A DNA stretch of 64,000 nucleotides from Fen-549 sp964636655. GTDB lineage: Bacteria > Actinomycetota > Thermoleophilia > Gaiellales > Gaiellaceae. The number at the start of each line of letters is the position of its first letter. Position 1 is the stretch's first letter. Both the position numbers and the translations under genes were made by a program. The stretch covers positions 1 through 64,000 of the forward strand of contig CAZWTK010000008.1 of assembly GCA_964636655.1 (NCBI GenBank), given 5' to 3'. This document shows positions 7,890 through 15,534 of this stretch, one piece after another. The notes beneath the pieces are model-generated. The model had not been told where the DNA came from and ran no database searches. It saw only the letters and a program-made list of their open reading frames with translations.

Positions 7890-9692
7890 ATGCCTGCGCT
7901 CGTAGACACCTCTATTCGCCTGCTCGGACAGGAGCCGCTGGCCGGGCGCGTTCCTTCCGGCGACCTCTACAAGCTGGCCGAGCTGCTCGACAGCGCCGGC
8001 TTTGCCTATCTGGATGTCTCGGGCGGCGGCTGCTTCGAGGCGGCCGTCCGCCGCGGTGTGGAGAGCCCCTGGGAGCGCATCCGCGCGATCAAGATGCGCA
8101 CCAAGACGCCGCTCGCGCTGGCTCTGCGCGGGCGCTTCCTCGTCGGCACCCATCCGGTCGAGGATGAGGTTATCCGCAGCTTCATCGCCTGCGCGGCGGC
8201 CAACGGCATCGACGTCTTCCGCCTCGACGATCCGATGAACGACGTGGACAACCTGCGCGAGGCGGCCGAGGCCGTGCTCGCGGCGGGCAAGGAGCTCGAG
8301 GGCGGCCTCGTCTACAGCCCCGGTCGCGCCGGCGATACAGAGCTTCTCGTCGAGCAGGCGCGCAAGCTGCCCGCGCTCGGCGCCGCGCGCGTCGTACTGC
8401 ACGACCCGACCGGCTCGTTGCCGCCGAACCGCGCGCACGAGCTGGTGGAGAAGCTGAAGGCCGAGAGCGGCCTTCCCGTCGCCGTCTACTGTCAGGGCGC
8501 TGGCGGTAACGCGCTAGCCTCCTCGATCGAGGCGGCTCGGGCCGGAGCCGAGCTGATCGCCTGCTCGATCTACCCGATCGCGCTGACGCTGCATCGCGCT
8601 CCGGGCGAGGTGCTGGCGCAGACGCTGGCCGGGCTCGGCTTCGACTGCAAGGTCGACGCCGAGGTGCTCTGGCAGGCATCCGACCTCGTAGACGAGCACA
8701 TCGGCGACGAGGTGATCGCGCCGCTTGCGCCCAGGATCGCCGCCCGCGCCGCCGAGTACGGCTTCCCGCCCGGGATCGTGGCCGCGCTCGACGCCCACCT
8801 TCAGACCTACTCGGCCGGCGACCTAATCGACGAGGTACTCGACGAGCTGAATCGCATTCGCCAGGAGCTAGGCTCACCGCCGCTCGCCTCGCCAACCGTC
8901 CAGATCCTCGGCTGGCAGGCCCTGCTGCACGTCCTCTCGGCCAATCGCTACCAGACCGTCGTCGACGAGCTGCCGCCGCTGGTGCGCGGCGAGTACGGGC
9001 GCACGCCCGACGAGATCGACCCGACCGTGAAACGAGCGATCGAGTTGTGCTCGGCGGAGGCGGCGGAGACCAAGCCGGCGCCGACGCTCGACGAGCTGCG
9101 CGAGCGCTCCTCGGGGCTGGCGGCAAGCGACGAGGAACTTCTTCTGCTGCGCTTCTTCGATCAGGAGGCCGAGCCGCTTCTGCGTGCGATTCGTAGCCGC
9201 AGCGCGCCCGACATCGAGTTCTTCGGCGGCGCCGTCGAGCGCGATCGCGCCGAGCGGATCCGCGACATCATCCACGTCGTCCAGGAGACCGGCGTCTCGG
9301 AGGTAACGATCGAGGACGAGGACATGCGCGTGACCGTCCGCTCGGGCGGCGAGCGCGGGGCGGCCTCCTCGGCGCCACTCGCCTCGGCCGAGTTCGAGCA
9401 GACGCCCGAGATGCGCCCGACCGAGGGCATGATCGCCGTCCTCTCACCGATGGTTGGAACCTTCTACCGCTCGCCCAATCCCGGCACGCCTCCGTTCGTG
9501 CAGCTCGGTGAGACGATCGAGGCCGGTCAGACGCTCTGCATCCTCGAGGCGATGAAGCTGATGAACGAGGTCAAGGCCGAGCAGGGTGGAATCGTGCGCC
9601 ACATCTGCAAGGAAGACGGCGATCCGGTGCAGTTCGGCGATATCCTGCTGGAGCTCGAGCCGATCAGCGGCAAACCGCTGGACAACTACTGA
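7890..9692 (+). CDS. Carboxyltransferase-like (catalytically degenerate) - biotin carboxyl carrier fusion
   Basis: 600 aa. Residues about 1-290 align without gaps at the key blocks to the pyruvate carboxylase/oxaloacetate decarboxylase alpha TIM barrel (DTSIR, PWERIRAIKMRTKTPLALAL, ANGIDVFRLDDPMNDVDNL). All four metal ligands of that family appear replaced: Asp of TLRDAHQS is Leu11, the carbamylated Lys of KDMAG is His171 (HDPTGS), and the two His of HTHDTSG are Tyr200 and Gln202 (YCQGAGG). Residues about 300-440 resemble the post-barrel helical region. Residues about 470-600 are an AccB-type carrier: VQETGVSEVTIEDEDMRVTV, SPMVGTFYRSPNPGTPPFV, and biotinyl Lys556 in EAMKLMNEV. accC follows. 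It probably serves as the BCCP of acetyl-CoA carboxylase, with the barrel as a structural or regulatory domain. The start ATG has TAGGCT 12 bases upstream. Confidence 0.85.
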   Translation: MPALVDTSIRLLGQEPLAGRVPSGDLYKLAELLDSAGFAYLDVSGGGCFEAAVRRGVESPWERIRAIKMRTKTPLALALRGRFLVGTHPVEDEVIRSFIACAAANGIDVFRLDDPMNDVDNLREAAEAVLAAGKELEGGLVYSPGRAGDTELLVEQARKLPALGAARVVLHDPTGSLPPNRAHELVEKLKAESGLPVAVYCQGAGGNALASSIEAARAGAELIACSIYPIALTLHRAPGEVLAQTLAGLGFDCKVDAEVLWQASDLVDEHIGDEVIAPLAPRIAARAAEYGFPPGIVAALDAHLQTYSAGDLIDEVLDELNRIRQELGSPPLASPTVQILGWQALLHVLSANRYQTVVDELPPLVRGEYGRTPDEIDPTVKRAIELCSAEAAETKPAPTLDELRERSSGLAASDEELLLLRFFDQEAEPLLRAIRSRSAPDIEFFGGAVERDRAERIRDIIHVVQETGVSEVTIEDEDMRVTVRSGGERGAASSAPLASAEFEQTPEMRPTEGMIAVLSPMVGTFYRSPNPGTPPFVQLGETIEAGQTLCILEAMKLMNEVKAEQGGIVRHICKEDGDPVQFGDILLELEPISGKPLDNY

Positions 9693-9814
9693 TCACCCTG
9701 GCCCGCCCGCGCGAGGAGTAAAGTGGCAGACCGCGTTCGCGCAACGGGTTAAGCTCTGCTCCGGCGCAGCCTTTCCACTCGCTAAACCGTCTTTTCTCTG
9801 AGGCCGATCGAACA

Positions 9815-11173
9815 ATGTTCTCACGTGTCCTGGTAGCCAATCGCGGCGAGATCGCCGTCCGCATCATCCGCGCGCTGCACGAGCTCGGCGTCGAGGCGGT
9901 GGCCGTTTACTCGACGGCGGATGCCGACTCGCTCCACGTCCGTCTCGCCGACGAGGCGGTCTGCATCGGTCCTCCGCCCGCCAACGAGAGCTACCTGAGC
10001 ATCTCCAACGTGATCGGCGCGGCCGAGACGACGGGCTGCCAGGCGGTGCATCCCGGCTACGGCTTCCTGTCGGAGAACCCCGCCTTCGTCGAGGCCTGTG
10101 AGGAGACCGGCTTCGTCTTTATCGGTCCGAGCGCCGATCTGATGCGGCGCATGGGTGACAAGGCCGAGGCCAAGCGCGAGCTGATGGCCGCCGGCGTGCC
10201 GCTCGTGCCCGGCACCGATGCGCTGACCTCGCTGGTCGAGGTGGAAAAGGGCGTGAAGGAGCTTGGCTACCCCGTCCTGCTCAAGGCAGCCGCCGGCGGC
10301 GGCGGCAAGGGCATGCGCTTCGTCAACGACCCGTCCGAGCTGAAAGGTGCCTTCAGAACGGCGATGGCAGAGGCCGAGGCGGCCTTCGGCGACGGCGGGC
10401 TCTACGTCGAGCGGGCGCTCGTGCCGGCGCGCCACGTCGAGGTGCAGGTGCTCTGCGACTCCTACGGCGGCGTGCTCACGCTCGGCGAAAGAGAGTGCTC
10501 GATCCAGCGCCGCCACCAGAAGCTGATCGAGGAGTCGCCCTCGCCCGCCATGACTCCGGAGTTGCGCGCGGAGATGGAGCAGGCCGTCGAGCGCGCCTGT
10601 GGAGTGATCGGCTACACCAACGCCGGGACGTTCGAGTTTCTGCTCTCGTCCGAGGGCGGCTTCTACTTCATGGAGCTGAACGCCCGTTTACAGGTCGAGC
10701 ACCCCGTTACCGAAGCGGTTACCGGTATCGATATCGTGCGAGAGCAGATCCACATCGCCGCCGGCGAGCCGCTCTCGCTCACCGGTCGTGCGCCGCGCCT
10801 CGGCCACGCGATCGAGATGCGCCTGAACGCAGAGGATCCGTCACGCGACTTCGTCCCCACGCCGGGCCGTCTGGAGCGCTTCCGGGTGCCGCTGGGCCCC
10901 GGCGTGCGTATCGACACCTTCGCCGAGGAGGGAATGGAGATCCACCCCTTCTACGACTCGCTGCTGGCCAAGCTGGTCGTTCACGACAGCGATCGCCCGG
11001 CCGCAATCGAGCGCGCTCTGCGTGCACTCGGCGAGCTCCAGATCGAGGGCGTGACGAGCACGATCGCGGTCATCCGCGACATCATCGACTCCGAGGAGTT
11101 CCGGCTCGGCGACTACTCGACGAGTTTTATCGCCGAGGTGGCCGGCCGCCTTCCGGCCCTGCTCAAGGGATGA
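9815..11173 (+). CDS. accC: Biotin carboxylase (acetyl-CoA carboxylase subunit)
   Basis: 452 aa, standard AccC. Carboxylates the biotin on the carrier protein using ATP and bicarbonate. N-terminal LVANRGEIAVRIIRA, the HPGYGFLSEN block, the glycine-rich ATP lid KAAAGGGGKGMRFV and catalytic ELNARLQVEHPVTE are all present. Its partner is presumably the biotin-carrier fusion immediately upstream. AccA/AccD or other carboxyltransferase subunits are not in the window. The stop overlaps the ATG of the yqhY-like gene. Confidence 0.96.
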   Translation: MFSRVLVANRGEIAVRIIRALHELGVEAVAVYSTADADSLHVRLADEAVCIGPPPANESYLSISNVIGAAETTGCQAVHPGYGFLSENPAFVEACEETGFVFIGPSADLMRRMGDKAEAKRELMAAGVPLVPGTDALTSLVEVEKGVKELGYPVLLKAAAGGGGKGMRFVNDPSELKGAFRTAMAEAEAAFGDGGLYVERALVPARHVEVQVLCDSYGGVLTLGERECSIQRRHQKLIEESPSPAMTPELRAEMEQAVERACGVIGYTNAGTFEFLLSSEGGFYFMELNARLQVEHPVTEAVTGIDIVREQIHIAAGEPLSLTGRAPRLGHAIEMRLNAEDPSRDFVPTPGRLERFRVPLGPGVRIDTFAEEGMEIHPFYDSLLAKLVVHDSDRPAAIERALRALGELQIEGVTSTIAVIRDIIDSEEFRLGDYSTSFIAEVAGRLPALLKG

Positions 11174-11475
11174 AGGAGGCACTCGTCTTCGAGGAGGAAG
11201 CGGGGCGGATCGTCGTTCCCTCTCAGACACTCGCCACGATCGTTACGACCGCCGTGGAGCACGCAGGCGCGCGGGTGCGCCGCTATCCGCGCCGCAGCGT
11301 CTCGGTAGACCTGAGCGGCGAGGACGCCCGCGTGCTGGTTGGCATCGTCGCTCCGACCGGAGCAGTCTTGCCGGCGCTGACGGCGCAGGTACAGAGCTCG
11401 ATTCACGAGACGCTTGCGCTGATGTGCGAACTGGAGCGGCTGAGCGTGGACGTGACCGTCGAGGAGGTCGCTTGA
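11170..11475 (+). CDS. Asp23/Gls24 family protein (YqhY-like)
   Basis: 101 aa. The core GRIVVPSQTLATIVTTAVEHAGARV is typical of the Asp23/Gls24 (DUF322) family. It sits between accC and nusB, overlapping both (ATGA-type with accC, 1 bp with nusB), exactly as yqhY does in Bacillus. YqhY there is linked to control of acetyl-CoA carboxylase activity, so a role in fatty-acid synthesis control is a reasonable inference. Confidence 0.8.
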   Translation: MKEALVFEEEAGRIVVPSQTLATIVTTAVEHAGARVRRYPRRSVSVDLSGEDARVLVGIVAPTGAVLPALTAQVQSSIHETLALMCELERLSVDVTVEEVA

Positions 11476-11855
11476 TGGCCGGCCGCAGAGCCGCGCGCCG
11501 AACGGCCCTCTTTCTTCTCTATCAATGGGATCTGACCGCCAAGCCCCTGGCCTCGCTCTACGAGGGCGAAATCGATCCGTTCGCGCTCGAGACCGCGCAA
11601 GCCGTCTCCGAGCGGGCAGGAGAGCTGGACAAGCGGCTGAACGAGGTGCTGGAGGACTGGACGTCCGATCGGCTGGGAGCGCTGGAGCGAAACATTCTTC
11701 GAATCGCTGTCTACGAGATCGAGGGGGAAACGGTTCCCCGTGAGGTCGCCATCAACGAGGCGGTCGAGCTGGCGAAGCGCTACACAACCGACGAAGCGGC
11801 GCGTCTGGTCAACGGTGCGCTCGGCAAGATTGCGAAAGAGGGAGGAAGCGAGTGA
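11475..11855 (+). CDS. nusB: Transcription antitermination factor NusB
   Basis: 126 aa. NusB binds boxA RNA with S10 in rRNA antitermination. Starts MAGRRAARRTALFLLYQWDL, the canonical Arg-rich helix 1. LERNILRIAVYEI and VAINEAVELAKRYTTDEA(A)RLVNGALGKI are the conserved C-terminal helices. The ATG at 11475 is preferred over an upstream in-frame ATG because it abuts the yqhY-like stop and matches the family N-terminus. Confidence 0.93.
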   Translation: MAGRRAARRTALFLLYQWDLTAKPLASLYEGEIDPFALETAQAVSERAGELDKRLNEVLEDWTSDRLGALERNILRIAVYEIEGETVPREVAINEAVELAKRYTTDEAARLVNGALGKIAKEGGSE

Positions 11856-12052
11856 GCTCAGAGGATGCGCTGTCTCGGGCCGAGAAGCTGCTCGAGAAAG
11901 TCGAGGAGACGCGCCGGCAGCTCGAGCAGGCGGAAGATTCGGCGCAGGCGATAGAGATACTTAGCCGGCTTTCCGAGCTGGCCAAGGAGGTAGAAGCCGA
12001 GCTTTCCCGCGCTCGCCGCGAAGCGGAGGCCGAGGCCGATGCGGGCGCCTGA
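11852..12052 (+). CDS. Small all-helical protein in the xseB position
   Basis: 66 aa from a GTG overlapping the nusB stop by 4 bp. The sequence predicts two charged helices (about residues 3-28 and 31-60) with heptad-like Leu/Ile spacing, the fold and size of exonuclease VII small subunit. The order nusB-x-ispA is where xseB normally sits. The XseB signature (FEEALxxLExIVxxLExG) is not clear, and no xseA is adjacent. It could be a very divergent XseB or an unrelated coiled-coil protein. Overlaps the ispA start by 14 bp. Confidence 0.55.
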   Translation: MSSEDALSRAEKLLEKVEETRRQLEQAEDSAQAIEILSRLSELAKEVEAELSRARREAEAEADAGA

Positions 12053-12806
12053 CGAGCTGCGCGCCATGATCGAGGATTACCTGCGCACGCTCGAGCTATC
12101 GGGCGACCTCGGCGACCTGCGCGACTCGATGCGCTATTCGCTCGAGGGCGGCGGCAAGCGCATCCGTCCCGTGCTCTGTCTGGCGACGGCCGAGGCGCTC
12201 GGCCGCGAGCCGGAGCAGGTGCTTCCCGCGGCGGCTGCGCTCGAGCTGGTGCACTCCTTCTCGCTCGTCCACGACGACCTGCCCGCGCTCGACGACGACG
12301 CCGAGCGGCGTGGGCGCCCGAGCAATCACATCCAGTGGGGCGAGGACGTCGCCATCCTGGCCGGCGACGCGCTCTTCGGCGAGGCCGTGCTGCTGGCTCT
12401 CAGCTACCCGGGCCCGGCCGTCGCGCGCGAGCTGGTCAGCGCCGCGCAGGGAATGATCGGCGGCCAGTATCTGGACGTCAAGGGCGGCGCCGAGCTGGAG
12501 GAGCTGCACCGGCTGAAGACCGGCCGCCTGTTCGTAGCGGCGATCGGACTGGCGCTCGAGGTCGCCGAGCTGCCCGCGCCCGAGCAGGTGCCATGGCGCG
12601 CCTTCGCCGCGGAGCTGGGACTGCTCTTCCAGCTGGTCGACGACCTGCTCGACGGCGACGGCTACGTGCTCGTGCACGGCGCCCGCGAGACGAGGCGCCT
12701 GGCCGACGAGGCGGCTGCTCGGGCGCAGGCACTCCTCGCTGAGATCGACGCCGACACCTCGGTGCTCGAAGGCATCACCGAGAGTTTGGTCTCGCGTACG
12801 AGCTGA
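12039..12806 (+). CDS. ispA: Polyprenyl diphosphate synthase (farnesyl/geranylgeranyl type)
   Basis: 255 aa, somewhat shorter than typical IspA (about 290-300). Condenses IPP with allylic diphosphates. The first Asp-rich motif HDDLPALDDD and GGGKRIRPVL near the N-terminus are intact. The second Asp-rich motif is LVDDLLDGDG. The region after it is compressed, which accounts for the short length. The family position downstream of nusB/xseB matches ispA. Product chain length cannot be read from sequence alone. dxs, often next to ispA, is absent. Confidence 0.88.
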   Translation: MRAPDELRAMIEDYLRTLELSGDLGDLRDSMRYSLEGGGKRIRPVLCLATAEALGREPEQVLPAAAALELVHSFSLVHDDLPALDDDAERRGRPSNHIQWGEDVAILAGDALFGEAVLLALSYPGPAVARELVSAAQGMIGGQYLDVKGGAELEELHRLKTGRLFVAAIGLALEVAELPAPEQVPWRAFAAELGLLFQLVDDLLDGDGYVLVHGARETRRLADEAAARAQALLAEIDADTSVLEGITESLVSRTS

Positions 12807-12888
12807 GTCTTCACCGACCCTTCCAAACGACGCTGTCTCCACACCGATTTGCCACAGTCCGGTTCCCCATCCGTGACAACTTCATTGG

Positions 12889-12956
12889 TACCGTTCCCCG
12901 CCCCGTGGGAGGGTGAGGGGTAGTGGATGGGTAAAAGGCGCCCGAACCCCGAGAAG
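12889..12956 (+). repeat. G-rich intergenic repeat, copy A3
   Basis: Begins TACCGTTCCCCGCCCCGTGG and ends GGCGCCCGAACCCCGAGAAG. Located between ispA and tlyA, about 20 bases before the tlyA ATG, so it may form part of the tlyA leader. Confidence 0.8.
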
Positions 12957-12976
12957 CCGCACACGGTGTCACGCAC

Positions 12977-13756
12977 ATGAGTAAACGCTCTGCAAAGAAA
13001 CGCCTTGACCTCCTGCTAGTGGAGCGCGGCCTCGCCGAAACCCGCGCCCAGGCTCAGGCGCTCGTAATGGCCGGGCGCGTGCGCGGCTACTCCAAGGCCG
13101 GGCAGCAGGTGGCAGAAGATGCCGAGATCGAGCTTGTCGCCAAGGCGCCCTTCGTCTCGCGCGGCGGCGAGAAGCTCGCCCATGCGCTCGATCTGATCGG
13201 CGTCGATCCGGCCGGGAAGGACTGCCTCGACGTGGGCGCCTCGACGGGCGGCTTCAGCGACTGCCTGCTGCAACGCGGCGCCCGGCGCGTGATCGCGCTC
13301 GACGTCGGCTACGGACAGCTCGCGCAAAAGCTGCGCGACGACGCGCGCGTGATCGTGCTCGAGCGCACGAACGCGCGCGAGCTGAGAGAGCTTCCGTTCG
13401 CGCCCGAGCTGATCGTCTGCGACGTCTCCTTCATCAGCCTCAAGTTGGTGTTGCCGCCGGTGCTGGCGCTGGCCGCTCCCGGTTGGCAGGCGCTGGCGAT
13501 GGTCAAGCCGCAGTTCGAGGCAGGCAAGGACGAGGTGCCGAAAGGTGGCGTCGTTCGCGATCCCGAGATCCGCCGCCGAGTGGTGCGCGAGATCGCCGCG
13601 GCGTCACTCGACTGGCATGCACGGGTGGCCGGCGTCGTAGACTCCGGGTTGCCCGGCCCGAAGGGAAACCGCGAGATCTTCATTCACCTCGTCAACGACG
13701 CTGAACCCAGGCTTCCGAGCGAGCTCGAGGAGTGGATCGTCCATGCCACCAAATGA
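12977..13756 (+). CDS. tlyA: TlyA family rRNA (cytidine-2'-O)-methyltransferase
   Basis: 259 aa. An N-terminal S4 RNA-binding domain (RLDLLLVERGLAETRAQAQA, about residues 8-70) is followed by an FtsJ-like SAM methyltransferase domain with CLDVGASTGGFSDCLL, DVSFISLKLVLP and the Lys of MVKPQFE. In mycobacteria TlyA methylates 16S C1409 and 23S C1920, and its loss gives capreomycin resistance. Overlaps nadK by 14 bp, the usual tlyA-nadK-recN order. Confidence 0.92.
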   Translation: MSKRSAKKRLDLLLVERGLAETRAQAQALVMAGRVRGYSKAGQQVAEDAEIELVAKAPFVSRGGEKLAHALDLIGVDPAGKDCLDVGASTGGFSDCLLQRGARRVIALDVGYGQLAQKLRDDARVIVLERTNARELRELPFAPELIVCDVSFISLKLVLPPVLALAAPGWQALAMVKPQFEAGKDEVPKGGVVRDPEIRRRVVREIAAASLDWHARVAGVVDSGLPGPKGNREIFIHLVNDAEPRLPSELEEWIVHATK

Positions 13757-14582
13757 GCCGGTTCGTACGGCGACCGTGATCACTCACGGCCGGGTGAAGA
13801 CGATCGGGGACGGGCTCGAGCGCCTGCACGCGGTCGCCGAGCATTGCGGCGTGACGCTGCTTTTTCCCGAGGAAGAGCGGGGCAAGCACGGTCTGCCGGC
13901 CGCCGCCGACGACGTCCGCAAGGCCGACCTGGTCGTCGTGCTGGGCGGCGACGGCACCATGCTGCGCACGCTCGACCGTTTCGTCGACAGCGGTGTCCCT
14001 GTCTTCGGCATCAACTACGGACGCGTCGGCTTTCTCACCTCCGTCCCTGCCGCCGAGCTGGAAAACGGTGTCGAACGAGCCTTCAACGGCGACTACCAAC
14101 TACTCGAGCTTCCGACGCTCGAGGTCGAGGCCAGCGGGCAGCGCCGTGCCGCGATCAACGACATCGTGCTGATCTCCTCGACGCACGGACGTGTCATCGA
14201 GCTCAACTGGCAGGTCGACGGCGAGGACTATGGCAGCGTCGCCTGCGACGGCATGGTCTGCTCCACCGCGATCGGGTCAACCGCCTACAACCTCAGTAAC
14301 GGCGGCCCGGTGCTCGTCTGGGGAATCGACGTGATGTCGATCACCTTCGTCGCCCCGCACACGCTTGCCGCCCGCCCGCTCGTTGTCCCGCGCGGGCAGT
14401 CGCTTGTGGCCACCAACGTGACGGCCGACATCCCGCTCTCGGTGCTGGTAGACGGCTACCCGCTGACCGAGTTGGGCTTCGAAGAGCGGGCTGGGGTCAC
14501 CTTCGGCGAGAAGCGAGGGCTGCTGGCCCTGCTGCCGGAAGTGACCTTCGTGCGCCGCTTCCGCGAGATCTTCCCGTCGTAG
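13743..14582 (+). CDS. nadK: NAD kinase
   Basis: 279 aa. Phosphorylates NAD to NADP. The GGDGTMLRTL motif with the catalytic Asp, FGINYGRVGFLTS, the NDIVL block and CSTAIGSTAYNLSNGGP (normally STPTGSTAYSLSAGGP) are all in order. The ATG lies within the tlyA 3' end. It ends about 50 bases from the convergent small membrane gene at 14631. Confidence 0.95.
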   Translation: MPPNEPVRTATVITHGRVKTIGDGLERLHAVAEHCGVTLLFPEEERGKHGLPAAADDVRKADLVVVLGGDGTMLRTLDRFVDSGVPVFGINYGRVGFLTSVPAAELENGVERAFNGDYQLLELPTLEVEASGQRRAAINDIVLISSTHGRVIELNWQVDGEDYGSVACDGMVCSTAIGSTAYNLSNGGPVLVWGIDVMSITFVAPHTLAARPLVVPRGQSLVATNVTADIPLSVLVDGYPLTELGFEERAGVTFGEKRGLLALLPEVTFVRRFREIFPS

Positions 14583-14630
14583 GAAATCTTCTAGCTCGAA
14601 GCCCAAGGGCCCCGTCGCCTTTATAACGCC

Positions 14631-14849
14631 TCAGAACTCGAAGTACCACCGCGCGGTCTCCGCACCGAGCACGATCAGCGGGATCACAAGCATCACACTC
14701 GCGACGAGTGCAAGGATTCGACGGCGACCGGCCCACGGCTGACGGCGGCGTTGATCTAGTTCGCCTGCACGTTCGAGCGCGTCGTCCCAGTCGGGCTTCC
14801 AGGGAGACGCGGGCGCAAGCAGATCGAGGGCGTCGTCGTCGGACGTCAT
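14631..14849 (-). CDS. Small single-pass membrane protein paired with ECF sigma factor
   Basis: 72 aa. About 43 charged N-terminal residues (cytoplasmic) are followed by one strong membrane helix (ILALVASVMLVIPLIVLG) and a 10-residue tail. Its ATG overlaps the sigma factor stop by 4 bp (ATGA), so the two are coupled. In ECF systems the gene in this position is normally the anti-sigma factor. This protein is much shorter than a standard anti-sigma factor and has no zinc-binding HxxxCxxC, so that role is an inference. Confidence 0.65.
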   Translation of the reverse strand: MTSDDDALDLLAPASPWKPDWDDALERAGELDQRRRQPWAGRRRILALVASVMLVIPLIVLGAETARWYFEF

Positions 14850-15328
14850 CTTGCTACCTCCTCCAGCGCCTGATTCAGATTCCTCCGGGCGGCCTGCAAC
14901 TTCGCTGAAACCGTTTCAACCTCGATCCCAAGCGTCTCAGCAATCGTCAGACAGTCGTGGTCGAGGTAGAAGCGCAAAACGAGCACATTCCGCTCGTGTG
15001 CAGGCAGTCGATGTACCGCCGCGCGCACCCTGGCGTCAAAGGCGGCCGTTTCCCAGACCGCGTCATTCACCTCGCGCGGCTCGTCCTCGCCGGCCGGAGG
15101 GCGAGAGCCGGCGGTCGCATTCAGGACGCAGCGGCAGATCCACTCTTCGAGCGATGCCGAGCCGATGAAGCCGGCTCGCGCACGGATAGCGCGAGCGAAG
15201 CTGTTTCGAACGGCGTCGCGGGCGATCTCCGGGTCGGCCGTTCGGGCGAGAGCGAGGCGGAAGAGGCTCTCGCCCCGTCTGCGGTAGGCGGATTTGATCG
15301 ACTCGATCGTCACGATCTCCGAGCTCAC
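14846..15328 (-). CDS. ECF-type RNA polymerase sigma factor
   Basis: 160 aa from a GTG at 15328. Region 2 (about residues 12-75: YRRRGESLFRLALARTADPE, then NSFARAIRA) and region 4 (about 108-158: RLPAHERNVLVLRFYLDHD with the HTH around LTIAETLGIEVETVSAKLQ) are both present. The region 2.1/2.2 signature is weak, with Ala where the usual acidic/aromatic residues lie. Divergent from recN and followed by the membrane protein, so it is likely a signal-responsive sigma/anti-sigma pair. Confidence 0.82.
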   Translation of the reverse strand: MSSEIVTIESIKSAYRRRGESLFRLALARTADPEIARDAVRNSFARAIRARAGFIGSASLEEWICRCVLNATAGSRPPAGEDEPREVNDAVWETAAFDARVRAAVHRLPAHERNVLVLRFYLDHDCLTIAETLGIEVETVSAKLQAARRNLNQALEEVAR

Positions 15329-15487
15329 TGATTAAGAAGAGTGTGAAAGAGGTGCGTTTTCTTTAGTCGATCGCTTCGCTCAGCGTCCGAAACGGTGGCC
15401 GTCCACTCCAGCGGCACGACCGCGCTTTGCCTGATCGCGTCGCCACCTGTCTCCAAGCGCCGACTGTCCGCGGTCCTACCGACTCGC

Positions 15488-15534
15488 TAGCCTCTTCCTC
15501 TATGGCTCGCGACCGAATCCCTCATGCTGCGTAG
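15488..15534 (+). promoter_or_regulatory. Possible leaderless 10-codon upstream ORF overlapping the recN start
   Basis: TAGCCT (15488-15493) lies 8 bases before an ATG at 15502. That ATG opens a 10-codon frame (MARDRIPHAA) ending with TAG at 15532-15534. It runs in a different frame across the recN ATG at 15524. The spacing equals that seen at real starts in the window. Candidate translational coupling or attenuating uORF. Confidence 0.3.

Noticed and set aside
10495..11169. Open frame ahead of the yqhY-like gene inside accC
   Set aside because: Out of frame with accC and compositionally Arg-rich. The Asp23 domain begins at the ATG at 11170.
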